Source: an uncultured Prevotella sp. (lineage in GTDB: Bacteria > Bacteroidota > Bacteroidia > Bacteroidales > Bacteroidaceae). From it: 5,763 bases of DNA. Every line of letters begins with the position of its first letter. Position 1 is the stretch's first letter. Positions 1-5,729 of the stretch are shown here, one piece after another. The position numbers and the translations under genes were made by a program. The notes under the pieces are model-generated. The model was not told the origin of the DNA. It worked only from the letters and a program-made list of their open reading frames with translations, and made no database searches. The DNA is taken from the NCBI GenBank assembly GCA_945827565.1, contig CALZNR010000105.1, positions 1-5,763 on the forward strand, written 5' to 3'.

Positions 1-45
1 CCTGAACTGCGCTCACCAGATGTGTTGGGGGAGCTGTATAAATAA
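1..45 (+). CDS. Possible C-terminal end of a + strand gene (partial)
   Basis: Frame 1 is open from the window edge and ends at a TAA at 43-45, giving the tail PELRSPDVLGELYK. The stop is followed at once by the hairpin at 46-64, which suits the end of a gene converging on the esterase to its right. Fourteen residues are too few to name a family. Frame 2 is also open across this stretch (to a TGA at 108-110), but it would run over the hairpin and into the end of the esterase, so frame 1 is preferred. If real, this gene and the esterase are convergent with 50 bp between their stops. Confidence 0.4.
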   Translation, partial: PELRSPDVLGELYK

Positions 46-64
46 GGGAAGTATTTGGCTTCCC
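46..64 (-). terminator. Probable intrinsic terminator of the esterase gene
   Basis: GGGAAG (46-51) and CTTCCC (59-64) form a perfect 6-bp stem around a 7-nt loop, 31 nt past the esterase stop. Read on the - strand, the stem is followed by the T-rich stretch TTATTTATA. On the + strand it is followed by AAAAATAA, so it is a poor + strand terminator by the stem-plus-U-run rule, although it also sits directly after the possible + strand stop at 43-45. The stem is short, hence moderate confidence. Confidence 0.5.
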
Positions 65-95
65 AAAAATAACCCGCTATCCTCAAAAAAAATGC

Positions 96-917
96 TCAAA
101 AGCTTCTGAACCACAGCTCAAGGTCGAGCATCAACTGGATATGGGCGGCAAAGTCGGGCTTGCATCCCCAGCCATGGCCTCCAGAGGGATACACATGCAG
201 GGTGGCAGGCACATCGTGGCGGTAGCACTCCAGGTAATAGTTCACCCCATTGGCGGGCAGCACATCCATGTCGTCGTCGCAGAGTGCAATGAAAGCACGT
301 GGTGTGACACGGCTCACCTGCTGGTCACTGCTATAGGTGCGCACATTCTTCTTACTTGGGTGCTCGCCAAGGAACTGGGTCATGGTGACCTTGTGGGTGT
401 AGCCAGGGTCCATGGTGATAACGGGATAGAACAGCAGTTGATAGTTGGGTGCCGACTCTCCACGTGCCTGCGTGGCAACCACCGATGCCAGATGACCACC
501 GGCAGAAAAGCCCATGATGCCCACCTTTTGCGGGTCTATATGCCATGACTTAGCCATCAGTCTCACCAGTTTCACCGCCTCTTCAGCATCCTCCAAGGGT
601 ATGCGCTTGTCGCCATGAGGCAGTCGGTATTTCAGCACAATGGCAGCCACACCCATCTTGTTGAGATAGGGAGCCCAGTCCTTGCCCTCGTGCCCCATAG
701 AAAGCCCCACATAGCCACCGCCAGGACATATCACCACCGCCTTGCCCGTGGCCTTGGCAGCATCGGGCAGATACACATACACCTTGGCAGTGTCGGCAGC
801 ATCGGCACTCTTGTGTGGTGCTCCTGCGGGCCACAGATTCATCACAATAGGTTTTTTAACAGCCATGGCGCCCAGCACAACCACGGAAAAGAGGAGCAAC
901 AAGAGTGATTTCTTCAT
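96..917 (-). CDS. Exported alpha/beta hydrolase, esterase/lipase type
   Basis: The 273-residue protein starts with a classic signal peptide: MKK, a hydrophobic stretch at residues 4-16, and probable cleavage after AMA (17-19). There is no lipobox cysteine, so it is probably periplasmic or secreted. The mature part is an alpha/beta-hydrolase of the COG0657/BD-FAE-like kind. The oxyanion-hole segment is CPGGGY at 64-69. The LSMGHEGKDWA stretch at 72-82 and the VLKYRLP stretch at 94-100 are typical of Bacteroidales members. The nucleophile elbow is GFSAG with Ser138, the likely acid is Asp216 in the DDDMDV segment, and the catalytic histidine is His248 in GGHGWG. The full triad suggests an active enzyme. 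Relatives are often annotated as acetylxylan or feruloyl esterases acting on plant polysaccharide decorations, but no glycan-utilisation genes lie nearby, so the substrate is not known. Length is normal. It appears monocistronic, with its own -7 element at 1007-1014 and a leader of about 80 nt. Confidence 0.9.
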   Translation of the reverse strand: MKKSLLLLLFSVVVLGAMAVKKPIVMNLWPAGAPHKSADAADTAKVYVYLPDAAKATGKAVVICPGGGYVGLSMGHEGKDWAPYLNKMGVAAIVLKYRLPHGDKRIPLEDAEEAVKLVRLMAKSWHIDPQKVGIMGFSAGGHLASVVATQARGESAPNYQLLFYPVITMDPGYTHKVTMTQFLGEHPSKKNVRTYSSDQQVSRVTPRAFIALCDDDMDVLPANGVNYYLECYRHDVPATLHVYPSGGHGWGCKPDFAAHIQLMLDLELWFRSF

Positions 918-951
918 AACATCAATGGGTGTTTTTACTTGATTTTATCCG

Positions 952-996
952 GCGACAGGGTACTGAAGGATTCATTTTCGCTCACTATTCTGTCGC
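952..996 (-). other. Inverted repeat in the esterase 5' leader
   Basis: GCGACAG at 952-958 is the exact reverse complement of CTGTCGC at 990-996, with 31 bp between the arms. If transcription starts near 1000, as the -7 element at 1007-1014 implies, the first arm lies at the very 5' end of the esterase mRNA and the whole structure lies in the leader. It could be a long-loop RNA hairpin or two half-sites of a DNA-binding protein. No known riboswitch is recognised. Confidence 0.3.
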
Positions 997-1002
997 ACAA
1001 CG

Positions 1003-1034
1003 CTTGCAAAGGTAAAAAAAAATTCGTATTATTG
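1003..1034 (+). promoter_or_regulatory. Candidate promoter of the NUDIX gene
   Basis: CTTG at 1003-1006 and TATTATTG at 1027-1034 are 20 bp apart. Each is one mismatch from the Bacteroidota -33 TTTG and -7 TAnnTTTG elements. The predicted start near 1041 gives a leader of about 40 nt. It overlaps the opposite-strand -7 element at 1007-1014. Confidence 0.4.
1007..1014 (-). promoter_or_regulatory. -7 element of the esterase promoter
   Basis: On the - strand this reads TACCTTTG, a perfect match to TAnnTTTG. No good TTTG -33 box is found at 19-21 bp spacing (the region near 1034-1039 reads GGTG-like on the - strand), so the promoter may be weak or activator-dependent. The predicted start is near 1000. 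Confidence 0.6.
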
Positions 1035-1081
1035 CACCATCATTCAACACAATCGCAATAGAACCCATCAAAAACCAAGAC

Positions 1082-1606
1082 ATGATGCACCCTCTGGAAA
1101 AATTTGCCTATTGCCCCAAATGCGGCAGCAAGCACTTTATGGTGAACAACGAGAAGAGCAAGAAATGTGACAACTGCGGCTTTGTATATTATATGAACGC
1201 ATGCTCAGCCACGGCAGCCTTTATCCTGAACAAGCAGGGCGAACTGCTGGTGGCAAGGCGGGGCAAGGAACCAGCCAAAGGCACACTGGACCTGCCTGGA
1301 GGCTTTGTGGATATGAACGAAACGGGAGAAGAGGCCATGGCCCGAGAGGTGAAAGAGGAAACAGGACTGGACATCACCTCGTGCCAATACCTGTTTAGCG
1401 TGCCCAATATCTACCATTATTCTGGTATTGACATCCACACGCTCGACATGTTTTTCCGCTGCACCGTGGAAGAGGGAGCCGAACTGCACGCCAACGACGA
1501 TGTGGAGGAGTGCATGTGGGTGCCCCTGCGCGATATACATACCGAGCAGTTTGGCCTGCGCAGTATTCGCCAGGCCCTGCACCTGTTCTTGCAGAAAAAC
1601 GGTTGA
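1082..1606 (+). CDS. NUDIX hydrolase with N-terminal zinc ribbon
   Basis: This 174-residue cytoplasmic protein has two parts. Residues 11-32 form a zinc ribbon with CPKC (Cys11, Cys14) and CDNC (Cys29, Cys32). Residues from about 41 to 170 form a NUDIX fold. The NUDIX box matches GX5EX7REUXEEXGU exactly: Gly74, Glu80, Arg88-Glu89, Glu92-Glu93, Gly95, Leu96. The enzyme should therefore hydrolyse a nucleoside diphosphate linked to another moiety in a Mg2+-dependent way. NudC-type NADH pyrophosphatases also combine a zinc ribbon with a NUDIX domain, but they are about 80 residues longer and carry an SQPWPFPxS motif after the box, which is absent here, so NADH specificity should not be assumed. 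Two ATG codons occur in tandem (1082 and 1085) and the first is used here. An A-rich stretch, not a Shine-Dalgarno site, precedes them. The TGA at 1604-1606 directly abuts the stop of the convergent MATE gene. Confidence 0.92.
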   Translation: MMHPLEKFAYCPKCGSKHFMVNNEKSKKCDNCGFVYYMNACSATAAFILNKQGELLVARRGKEPAKGTLDLPGGFVDMNETGEEAMAREVKEETGLDITSCQYLFSVPNIYHYSGIDIHTLDMFFRCTVEEGAELHANDDVEECMWVPLRDIHTEQFGLRSIRQALHLFLQKNG

Positions 1607-1627
1607 TTATCTCTGTTTTCCCTCTGC
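1591..1627. other. Imperfect stem spanning the abutting stop codons
   Basis: GCAGA (1591-1595) pairs with TCTGC (1623-1627), and AAAAC (1596-1600) pairs with GTTTT (1615-1619), leaving CCC (1620-1622) bulged and a 14-nt loop. The loop contains both the NUDIX TGA and the MATE TAA. No T-run follows on either strand, so it does not meet the rule for an intrinsic terminator. It could stabilise mRNA 3' ends or be chance. Confidence 0.25.
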
Positions 1628-2959
1628 CACCAACCGCCTGAAGATGCGCAGATAGAGTATTCCTGCCACAAACAGGCACACGGGAAAAGCCGACCACACA
1701 CCCAGAAGACCGCCACCGAACACAATTCCCAACAGCCAGCTCAACGGGATAGACACGCCGATGTATGCCACGATAGAGGCACGCATCAGCGGTTTCATGC
1801 ACGCCAGTCCGCGCAGGGCATTGGCATAGGTGCACTGCAGTCCGTCGCCAAACTGATAGAGAATCAGGGGAATGATGGTTACTGCCACCAACTCACCCAC
1901 CTGGGCATCGCTGGTGAACCAGCCACCCACCTGATGCCTCAACAAAAACACGGGCACTGCCACCGTGGATGCCATGACCAGAATGATGTGAAAGCCTGCC
2001 TTGGAGGTATCTACAATGGCCTTCCAATCGTGCTGACCGTTGAAATGGCTCACCCTGACCAGCACTGCCGAGGCAATGCCAAGATACACCATATAGAACA
2101 AGCCCGACATGGTGATCATAATCTGATGGGCTGCCAGTGCCTGGGTGCCTATCCATCCCACAAAGACAGAGGTAAGGGTAAAGGCTGCCGTCTCAATGCC
2201 CACCTGCACCGCCGAGGGCCATCCCAGTACATTGAGCTGGCGAAACAGGGCGGCATCTGTTCGCATGGCAAGCATATCCCGGCGGTAGGTGCGGTAGCTG
2301 CTGCCAAAGGCAAAGACCAGCACAAACCCCGTCATCATCAGCACACGCGACAAGGCAGTAGAAACTCCTGCGCCCAGCAGGCCCCACTCGGGCATACCAC
2401 ACAAGCCATAGATAAGCAGGGCATTGCCCACAATATTAGTCACATTGCCACACACCATCACCACCATCGACACCTTGGTGCGCCCTATTGCCTCGAAAAA
2501 CTGCTTGAACACATTGGTGACACAGGCAAAGGGTATCGACAGCATGTTGACAAACAGATAGGGCTTCATCAGCGGCAGCAGTTCAGCGGGCTGTCCCAGA
2601 CGGTGCAGGTTGACATAGAGCAGTGCCGTGACTGCCAGCAGCAGCACAGCCAGCAGCAGATTGGCCACCAGCGCTGCCCGCAGCACCCTGCCTATACTGC
2701 CGTGCTCGCCTCGCCCGAAGTGCCTGCCCACAATGGGCGAGAGCCCCATGGAGAAGCCCAAGGCAAAGATAACGAGAAGCAGAAACATGGTGTTGACAAA
2801 GGCGGCAGCTGCCAGTTCACGCATACTGTGCCACCCTATCATCAGCGTATCGGCAAAACTGAGCACCACCTGTCCGATGTTGCCCACCACGATGGGCACA
2901 CCCAACTGCAGCAGGGCCTTGTAATGACTGCCGTATCTGTGGAACAAGAAAGTTGTCAT
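1607..2959 (-). CDS. MATE family multidrug/metabolite exporter, NorM-like
   Basis: The 450-residue protein has the length and roughly 12 hydrophobic segments of a MATE antiporter, which exports drugs or metabolites across the inner membrane using a Na+ or H+ gradient. The first half opens with LGVPIVVGNIGQ and SFADTLMIG (residues 19-42), and the IGRTK stretch (158-162) marks the TM5 region. The second half carries GWPSAVQVGIE (246-256), the GTQALAAHQI segment (271-280) and a YQFGDGLQ...ALRG block (368-384). The acidic residues Asp37, Glu256 and Asp372 sit where Vibrio cholerae NorM has its conserved Asp36, Glu255 and Asp371, which supports a working NorM-type transporter. The substrate cannot be told from sequence. 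It has its own promoter at 3022-3053 and a leader of about 56 nt. Its TAA at 1607-1609 touches the NUDIX stop. No adjacent transcription regulator gene is present. Confidence 0.95.
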   Translation of the reverse strand: MTTFLFHRYGSHYKALLQLGVPIVVGNIGQVVLSFADTLMIGWHSMRELAAAAFVNTMFLLLVIFALGFSMGLSPIVGRHFGRGEHGSIGRVLRAALVANLLLAVLLLAVTALLYVNLHRLGQPAELLPLMKPYLFVNMLSIPFACVTNVFKQFFEAIGRTKVSMVVMVCGNVTNIVGNALLIYGLCGMPEWGLLGAGVSTALSRVLMMTGFVLVFAFGSSYRTYRRDMLAMRTDAALFRQLNVLGWPSAVQVGIETAAFTLTSVFVGWIGTQALAAHQIMITMSGLFYMVYLGIASAVLVRVSHFNGQHDWKAIVDTSKAGFHIILVMASTVAVPVFLLRHQVGGWFTSDAQVGELVAVTIIPLILYQFGDGLQCTYANALRGLACMKPLMRASIVAYIGVSIPLSWLLGIVFGGGLLGVWSAFPVCLFVAGILYLRIFRRLVAEGKQR

Positions 2960-2995
2960 TGCTTCGTATTGTCTGAAGTTTATTTCACTCTAAAG

Positions 2996-3012
2996 TATTG
3001 CTCCAAGCAATA
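2996..3012 (-). other. Tight hairpin at the 5' end of the MATE mRNA
   Basis: TATTGCT (2996-3002), a 3-nt loop and AGCAATA (3006-3012) form a perfect 7-bp stem. The MATE transcript is predicted to start near 3015, so the stem would begin within a few nucleotides of the 5' end. That suits a 5'-stabilising hairpin. The symmetric site could instead be an operator just downstream of the promoter. Confidence 0.4.
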
Positions 3013-3021
3013 AATCTGCTG

Positions 3022-3053
3022 CAAAGGTAGCACTTTTCTTTGACACCATCAAA
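3022..3053 (-). promoter_or_regulatory. Promoter of the MATE gene
   Basis: On the - strand, TTTG (3053-3050), a 20-bp spacer and TACCTTTG (3029-3022) match both Bacteroidota sigma-factor elements without a mismatch. Its -33 box lies within the spacer of the opposite promoter at 3039-3069. Confidence 0.75.
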
Positions 3054-3069
3054 ACAATCACTATCTTTG
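3039..3069 (+). promoter_or_regulatory. Promoter of the hemolysin III family gene
   Basis: TTTG (3039-3042), a 19-bp spacer and TATCTTTG (3062-3069) match both Bacteroidota promoter elements perfectly. The predicted start near 3076 leaves a leader of about 40 nt before the ATG at 3117. Its -33 box lies within the spacer of the MATE promoter. Confidence 0.75.
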
Positions 3070-3116
3070 CAGCCACACTGCGGTGATGCCTTGTCACCCC
3101 TTCAACCCCTACTGTT

Positions 3117-3767
3117 ATGGCAATAAGATACACAAAGAAAGAAGAGTTGTGGAACACCTGGTCGCACGCCGCCGGCATTGTGATTGGCGTGGTGGTGGGC
3201 GTGTTTCTGCTGATATACTGTTTCAAGGGCAACAGCAGTTGGGCGCGTGTGGGTGTGATACTGTATCTCTTTGGCATGATCTCCTCCTACGCTGCCTCTA
3301 CCATCTATCACGCCATGCCCCGGCGCAGCAAGTGGAAAGAGCGTCTGCGCCGCTGGGACCACGCCGCCATCTACTGGAACATTGCAGGCTGCTATTCGCC
3401 CATCACCTTGGTGGCACTGCGCGAACAGGGCTATTGGGGCTGGAGCCTGTTTTGCTTTGTGTGGCTCTCTGCCATTGCCGGCAGCATCGTCAGTTTTGTA
3501 AAACTCAAAGAACACAGCAACACCGAGACGCTCTGCTTTGTGGGCATGGGCCTCTCGGTGTTGGTGGCGTTCAAACCCCTCATTGACTCTGTGAGCCCTG
3601 CGGCTGTGGGCTGGATCATCGCCGAGGGGGTGTTTGACATCACAGGTGCCGTGTTCTACTCGCTCAACAAGCGCCGCTTCATGCACTCTGTGTTTCATTT
3701 CTTTATCCTTGCCGGCAGCATCTGCCACCTCATTGCGGTGTGGGACATGCTGCTGGGCATGGAGTAG
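3117..3767 (+). CDS. Hemolysin III / PAQR family membrane protein
   Basis: The 216-residue protein has the usual length of bacterial hemolysin III (YqfA/TrhA-like) proteins and about seven hydrophobic segments. The PAQR superfamily motifs are all visible: Glu10 and a WSHAAG block (15-20) before TM1, SxxxH with Ser61 and His65 at the end of TM2, Asp81-His82 leading into TM3 and the IAGCYSP stretch (89-95), and HSVFH (190-194) with His204 in TM7. In adiponectin receptors the matching histidines (of TM2 and TM7) bind zinc and form a hydrolase-like site, so a metal-dependent activity is plausible. Despite the family name, haemolysis is established only for a few members, and bacterial homologues have also been linked to membrane fluidity. 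The start follows from the promoter at 3039-3069 and the family's typical N-terminus. The TAG at 3765-3767 lies 16 bp from the convergent stop of the next gene. Confidence 0.92.
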   Translation: MAIRYTKKEELWNTWSHAAGIVIGVVVGVFLLIYCFKGNSSWARVGVILYLFGMISSYAASTIYHAMPRRSKWKERLRRWDHAAIYWNIAGCYSPITLVALREQGYWGWSLFCFVWLSAIAGSIVSFVKLKEHSNTETLCFVGMGLSVLVAFKPLIDSVSPAAVGWIIAEGVFDITGAVFYSLNKRRFMHSVFHFFILAGSICHLIAVWDMLLGME

Positions 3768-3783
3768 CAGGTATTGGCATCTG

Positions 3784-5553
3784 TTACTTCACCATCTTTC
3801 TGGCAGTACGCACGCCATCCTGCTGGCTCACCACGATATAGGTGCCTGCACCCAACTGGTTCATCGGGGCTGTCACTTTTCTGCCGTCCATGGTATAGAT
3901 ACCGGTGATGGTGGCAGGTGTCTGGGCAGCGGCTGTGCTCTCAATGCCGGTGATGGCTTCGTTCACCTGTGCCTTGGTCACGGTGAGTCTCTCTGACTTC
4001 ACATTGCCATAGGCATAGTGGGTGACCACGATGAAGTCCATGGCATCACGGTTGGGGTCGAACGACACCACACTCTGATGCACGTCATTGTCGGTAAACT
4101 TATCCTTGATAGTAAAGTAGTCTGTGGCGGCGATAACGTTCCAGAAATACACCTCGTTGCTGATGAAGCCCATCGCCTCAGTCACGGCAGGAGCATCCCA
4201 CTCCAGAGTGATGTATTTGGAGGTCATGGTCACACCCTCTTGCTCATAAACTTCTTTGTGTGCTCCAACCATGCGCAGGTTGGTGGCAGCAGCAAGAGAG
4301 TAATCCACACTTATCTCTGACTGCTCTGAGATGCAGGTAGAGACCCAATATACCTCACTCTCGTCTTCAATCAGCTCGGGAGCAATGCCGATAACGGGCA
4401 CTATATAATAGGTGTGTGTGCCCTCTCTCACGCCCTCGTCGGTAACAGTCACCACATTGTCTTCGCCAATGTTACACTCCTGCAGCGTTTTGGTGCTGAG
4501 CAGATGACCGTCGCGATAGATTTCTATCTTGGCTCTCTCGCGCATCTGCAGCAGGGCGGGCACCTCGAACATAATCTTCACGGCATGGTTCTCGGCATCC
4601 AGCTGTGTCTTCACATTCACATAAGCCATTTCGTTGATTTCCTTAGAGAAGGGGGCATACACCTCTACGATGGGCAGTCCGCCCTTGGTCCACTTATCCA
4701 GACTGGCGGTATATGAGTAGGTGGTCACCTTGGTCTGGTAGGGGTTATTGTTGAACATCTCATAGGTTTTCTTGCTGCTCTGCTTAGGCTCCTTGGTGGT
4801 GCTGCCTCCCGACTTCTTCAGATATTCTGTGAGTTTGCCGTCGGTATAGGTCCATGTTTCCACAATATAGGCATACTCTGCACTCTCGTCGTTTTCCATT
4901 CCGCTGGGACGCTTGTACTGCACTGCCTCTGTCTTGTTGCCCTGAGCATCGTACTCATATACGGTCTTCAGCTTGAACTTGCCGTTCTTGTCGGTGCTGA
5001 TGGCCTGCTGCAACTGTCCCTTGCTGTTGTATGTATAGACAATCTCTTCTGAAAGGGCACCTGAAGAAGTGATATATTTCGTCTCCTTGGTGAGCTTGCC
5101 ATCGGTGTAACTGTACTCATAGGTGTAAGATGTGGTGACATCCTTGAGCATCTCTCCGTTTGCGCCAAAGAGGGTTGCAGAAGTGGCGCTGGACTTCTTG
5201 AAACCCGAATCGCCAAAGTCGTACACTCCCCATTGGAAGCTCTCTGAGGTGCGTTGCACTCCGCCCTCATCATCGGGAGTATAGGTATAGACTGTCATCT
5301 CGGTGAGTGCAAAATCGGTGCCCGTACCTGTGGCGTATTTTCCCGAACGCATCAGGTTGCCCTTCTCGTCGAAGAAGTACTTCTCCATCTTGGTAATCTT
5401 GTCGGCAGAAGCTCCCTCGTCGAGCACTTCGCCAAGGGTATAAACGCCCACCAACTTCAGTTCTTCCTCATCTTCTGCCGCCCATGCGTTGGTGGCCACA
5501 GAGGCACTCATCATGGCAGTCAGTGCCATGGAATAAAGTAAATGCTTTTTCAT
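3784..5553 (-). CDS. Secreted YD-like repeat protein with T9SS-like C-terminal tail
   Basis: I do not recognise a named family for the whole 589 residues. Residues 1-25 form a signal peptide (MKKH, hydrophobic stretch, probable cleavage after AWA at 23-25), followed by an acidic stretch. From about 56 to 245 there are six spaced copies of a beta-hairpin motif resembling YD/RHS repeats, with cores at 59-67 (YFFDEKGNL), 128-135, 147-154, 173-180, 199-207 (YEYDAQGNK) and 234-241. Two segments, about 313-388 and 423-527, look like fibronectin type III or other beta-sandwich domains (the HTYYIVPV strand at 380-387 and ITLEWDAP at 448-455). The last ~43 residues, with ITGIYTMDGRKV (549-560), GAGTYIV (568-574) and a basic end RKMVK, resemble the type A sorting domain of the type IX secretion system. 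Surface display or secretion through T9SS is therefore inferred. No enzyme motif is seen, so adhesion or binding is only a guess. The gene has its own promoter and no operon partner. Confidence 0.8.
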   Translation of the reverse strand: MKKHLLYSMALTAMMSASVATNAWAAEDEEELKLVGVYTLGEVLDEGASADKITKMEKYFFDEKGNLMRSGKYATGTGTDFALTEMTVYTYTPDDEGGVQRTSESFQWGVYDFGDSGFKKSSATSATLFGANGEMLKDVTTSYTYEYSYTDGKLTKETKYITSSGALSEEIVYTYNSKGQLQQAISTDKNGKFKLKTVYEYDAQGNKTEAVQYKRPSGMENDESAEYAYIVETWTYTDGKLTEYLKKSGGSTTKEPKQSSKKTYEMFNNNPYQTKVTTYSYTASLDKWTKGGLPIVEVYAPFSKEINEMAYVNVKTQLDAENHAVKIMFEVPALLQMRERAKIEIYRDGHLLSTKTLQECNIGEDNVVTVTDEGVREGTHTYYIVPVIGIAPELIEDESEVYWVSTCISEQSEISVDYSLAAATNLRMVGAHKEVYEQEGVTMTSKYITLEWDAPAVTEAMGFISNEVYFWNVIAATDYFTIKDKFTDNDVHQSVVSFDPNRDAMDFIVVTHYAYGNVKSERLTVTKAQVNEAITGIESTAAAQTPATITGIYTMDGRKVTAPMNQLGAGTYIVVSQQDGVRTARKMVK

Positions 5554-5573
5554 ACGTTTTTCTGTTTCTTTGC

Positions 5574-5594
5574 GTGGGCTGTATCAACGCCCAC
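5574..5594 (-). other. Leader hairpin upstream of the secreted protein gene
   Basis: GTGGGC (5574-5579) and GCCCAC (5589-5594) form a GC-rich 6-bp stem with a 9-nt loop inside the predicted leader (start near 5611, ATG at 5553). It ends about 20 nt before the start codon and leaves an A-rich unpaired stretch next to it on the mRNA, which is how Bacteroidota start sites usually look. Confidence 0.35.
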
Positions 5595-5617
5595 CATCAT
5601 GATTACTTTTGCGGGTG

Positions 5618-5649
5618 CAAAGTTAAGAAGAAAAAAGACAACGCACAAA
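5618..5649 (-). promoter_or_regulatory. Promoter of the secreted repeat protein gene
   Basis: On the - strand, TTTG (5649-5646), a 20-bp spacer and TAACTTTG (5625-5618) match the Bacteroidota -33 and -7 elements without a mismatch. The -33 box is the end of a nine-T run (5655-5647 read on the - strand). The predicted start near 5611 gives a leader of about 58 nt. Confidence 0.75.
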
Positions 5650-5678
5650 AAAAAACGGCATAATACCTTATTTTGCAT

Positions 5679-5724
5679 GGCACTGTGCCGGATAATGACT
5701 ATCTTTAAATAAGATAGGCGGCAC
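5679..5724. repeat. Nested inverted repeats
   Basis: GTGCCG (5685-5690) pairs with CGGCAC (5719-5724). Inside it, CTATCTT (5699-5705) pairs perfectly with AAGATAG (5711-5717) around a 5-nt loop. A second partner for the GTGCC arm is GGCAC at 5679-5683, which makes the palindrome GGCACTGTGCC. GGCACT thus occurs as a direct repeat at 5679-5684 and 5720-5725. The role is unknown: an operator, a transcript end structure or part of a dispersed element. No gene is visible in this stretch. Confidence 0.4.
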
Positions 5725-5729
5725 TCGGC

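Noticed and set aside
141..548. + strand open frame opposite the esterase
   Set aside because: It is antisense to conserved catalytic-motif coding sequence, and its product matches no family I know.
914..922. Two-codon upstream frame (ATG-TTA-TGA, - strand) overlapping the esterase start codon
   Set aside because: A two-codon frame arises easily by chance. There is no ribosome-site evidence for it, and the signal peptide fixes the true start.
1395..1835. - strand open frame across the NUDIX/MATE junction
   Set aside because: It is a shadow in another frame of two well-supported genes, with a low-complexity Cys/Arg-rich product and no start context.
1934..3013. Long + strand open frame (about 359 codons) antisense to the MATE gene
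   Set aside because: Its product is rich in His, Gln and Cys with no recognisable domain. It is explained by codon bias of the MATE gene, whose protein carries all expected family motifs. It also ends inside the divergent promoter region.
3750..3770. CTGCT/AGCAG hairpin at the end of the hemolysin III gene
   Set aside because: Only 5 bp with an 11-nt loop and no T-run after it, so it is not supportable as a terminator.
5664..5707. Possible + strand promoters (TTATTTTG at 5668-5675, TATCTTTA at 5700-5707)
   Set aside because: Each departs from TAnnTTTG by one base, and neither has a TTTG box at 19-21 bp spacing. The second is better explained as a hairpin arm.
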